The notes below the pieces were generated by a model. That model was given only the letters and a program-made list of their open reading frames with translations, did no database searches and was not told where the DNA came from. 24,138 nucleotides of DNA from the NCBI RefSeq assembly GCF_021648855.1, contig NZ_JAKJHX010000026.1, positions 1 to 24,138 on the forward strand, written 5' to 3'. Both the position numbers and the translations under genes were made by a program. The stretch is from Tychonema litorale BBK16. GTDB taxonomy: Bacteria > Cyanobacteriota > Cyanobacteriia > Cyanobacteriales > Microcoleaceae. Below, one piece after another: positions 23,201 to 24,138 of this stretch; the stretch's first letter is position 1, and every line of letters begins with the position of its first letter.

Positions 23201-24138
23201 AATACACCAGCAAAGGATTGTTGAATTCAATCAAGAATCTTTTGACCAATTGCTGACTTTTGTCGATATTGTTCCCGACGATGCCTTTGATTTGGGATTT
23301 ATCCAAAGTAATTTTGCTAAGGATAGAGATGCGATTATTCAGGCTTTAATTAATCATCCCGATTGTCAAGAGATGCAGTTTGAGATTTGGGATTTTCCCG
23401 ATCCTGAAATGCGCTTTTTGTTGGATGAAATTCTGAAGGTTTTGCCAACAGTCAAGGTTCAACCAGACAAAAAGTTGATTTTCATGGTGCAGGGAGTGGA
23501 AAATGCGATCGGGATGACGGGTGAATATCCGCCGATGTTGGTTGATTTTAATTGGGTACGAGATGCTTATCCGGTTATGGTGCCGCATCTAATGCTGTTT
23601 TGTTTGCCGGATTATGCGATTACGCGAGTTGCTAATTTTGCGCCGGATTTCTGGGCCTGGAATTCGGGAACTTTTGTGTTCAAAACTCCGGCAAATACTA
23701 GGGATGATGCGATTTCTCAAACTCTCGATGCTAGCAAGGGAATTAGCAATTGCGAGGTTCCAGAAAAGCAGGAACGGATCGATTTATTGAAACGGTTATT
23801 GATTGAATATACTCCATCGAATGGGCGCGAGGAAACTCCAGGGGATTTGAAAACTAGGATCAGGGTTTTGAATGATTTGGGAATTGCTTATCGCAGTCGG
23901 AGTGAATATAAAGCAGCAAAATACTATCTAGAACAAGCGTTAGATTTGGCTAAAGATGATGAAGATTTAGGTGATGTCAAGGCAAATGCTTTGCATGAAT
24001 TAGCAATTGTTGAGCGCAATCTAGGGGAAATTGAAAAGGCAATTACTTTAGAAAAGCAAGCTATGGAAATCTTTGAACGCATCGGCAATGTTCAAGGGAA
24101 AGCTGCTACTTTGCACCAACTAGCAGGAATCTATGCAA
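23157..24138 (+). CDS. TPR protein with NTPase-like N-terminus (3' end outside window)
   Basis: From ATG 23157, inside the 3' end of the ATPase gene and in the +1 frame, 327 codons are open to the window edge. Residues ~20-185 look like a P-loop-type domain without Walker A: KLIFMVQGVENAIG resembles a Walker B strand, followed by PPMLVDFNWVRDAYP, LMLFCLPDYAITRVANFAPD and FWAWNSGTFVF, a signature I know from N-termini of cyanobacterial TPR proteins. TPR units begin near residue 235: RIRVLNDLGIAYRSRSEYK, KAAKYYLEQALDLAK, then ANALHELAIVERNLGEIEKA and a further unit. It is likely the partner of the ATPase upstream, perhaps sensing a ligand through the TPRs. The start rests on the overlap and codon pattern; the protein is incomplete here. 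Confidence 0.8.
   Translation, partial: MLSNKPLDQSKEIPEIHQQRIVEFNQESFDQLLTFVDIVPDDAFDLGFIQSNFAKDRDAIIQALINHPDCQEMQFEIWDFPDPEMRFLLDEILKVLPTVKVQPDKKLIFMVQGVENAIGMTGEYPPMLVDFNWVRDAYPVMVPHLMLFCLPDYAITRVANFAPDFWAWNSGTFVFKTPANTRDDAISQTLDASKGISNCEVPEKQERIDLLKRLLIEYTPSNGREETPGDLKTRIRVLNDLGIAYRSRSEYKAAKYYLEQALDLAKDDEDLGDVKANALHELAIVERNLGEIEKAITLEKQAMEIFERIGNVQGKAATLHQLAGIYA

Overview
The window looks like chromosome from a filamentous cyanobacterium of the Oscillatoriales type (Microcoleus/Oscillatoria/Phormidium-like). Reasons: the HIP1 octamer GCGATCGC is scattered through genes and spacers; there is a COP23-family protein, a Uma2-family protein and a 4-Cys zinc-ribbon signalling protein; and the spacers are full of heptameric tandem repeats and small palindromic repeats of the kind these genomes carry. 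This assignment is inference from content. No rRNA, tRNA, transposase or CRISPR array is visible.

Layout. (1) 1-4380: the N-terminus of an exported TPR protein, divergent from cobK (precorrin-6A reductase); then on the minus strand an exported SH3b protein and an Amidase_3 peptidoglycan amidase; then a plus-strand COP23 protein. (2) 4687-7297: a zinc-ribbon/degenerate-kinase/PP2C phosphatase with a C-terminal membrane anchor, followed by a small membrane-anchored protein of unknown function behind a block of heptamer repeats. (3) 7251-11602, minus strand: a defence-like block with a beta-class DNA methyltransferase, a PD-(D/E)XK-like restriction endonuclease, a remnant of an XRE regulator, and a 16-repeat HEAT-like solenoid that lacks the NTPase domain such repeats often accompany. 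(4) 11792-14855, minus strand: nirB-nirD, an NAD(P)H-type assimilatory nitrite reductase, unusual because cyanobacteria normally use ferredoxin-dependent NirA. A perfect GTA-N8-TAC NtcA site with a correctly spaced -10 lies upstream. (5) 15205-18636: an ABC-2 permease, a cytoplasmic GH13 alpha-amylase with its own promoter, and an SDR oxidoreductase. (6) 18812-20416: cysS, carrying an in-frame insertion made of repeat-like G/C-tract DNA. (7) 20557-24138: a Uma2 protein, a small Imm30-like protein, and a two-gene unit of a P-loop ATPase overlapping a TPR protein with an NTPase-like N-terminus (cut by the window end). The last unit resembles NTP-dependent conflict/signalling pairs.

The most interesting leads are the NtcA-type promoter in front of nirBD, the two homologous repeat elements sitting directly after stop codons (COP23 and nirB), the repeat-derived insertion in CysRS, the pseudokinase-PP2C fusion, the NTPase-less HEAT solenoid beside a restriction-modification locus, and the overlapping ATPase/TPR pair.
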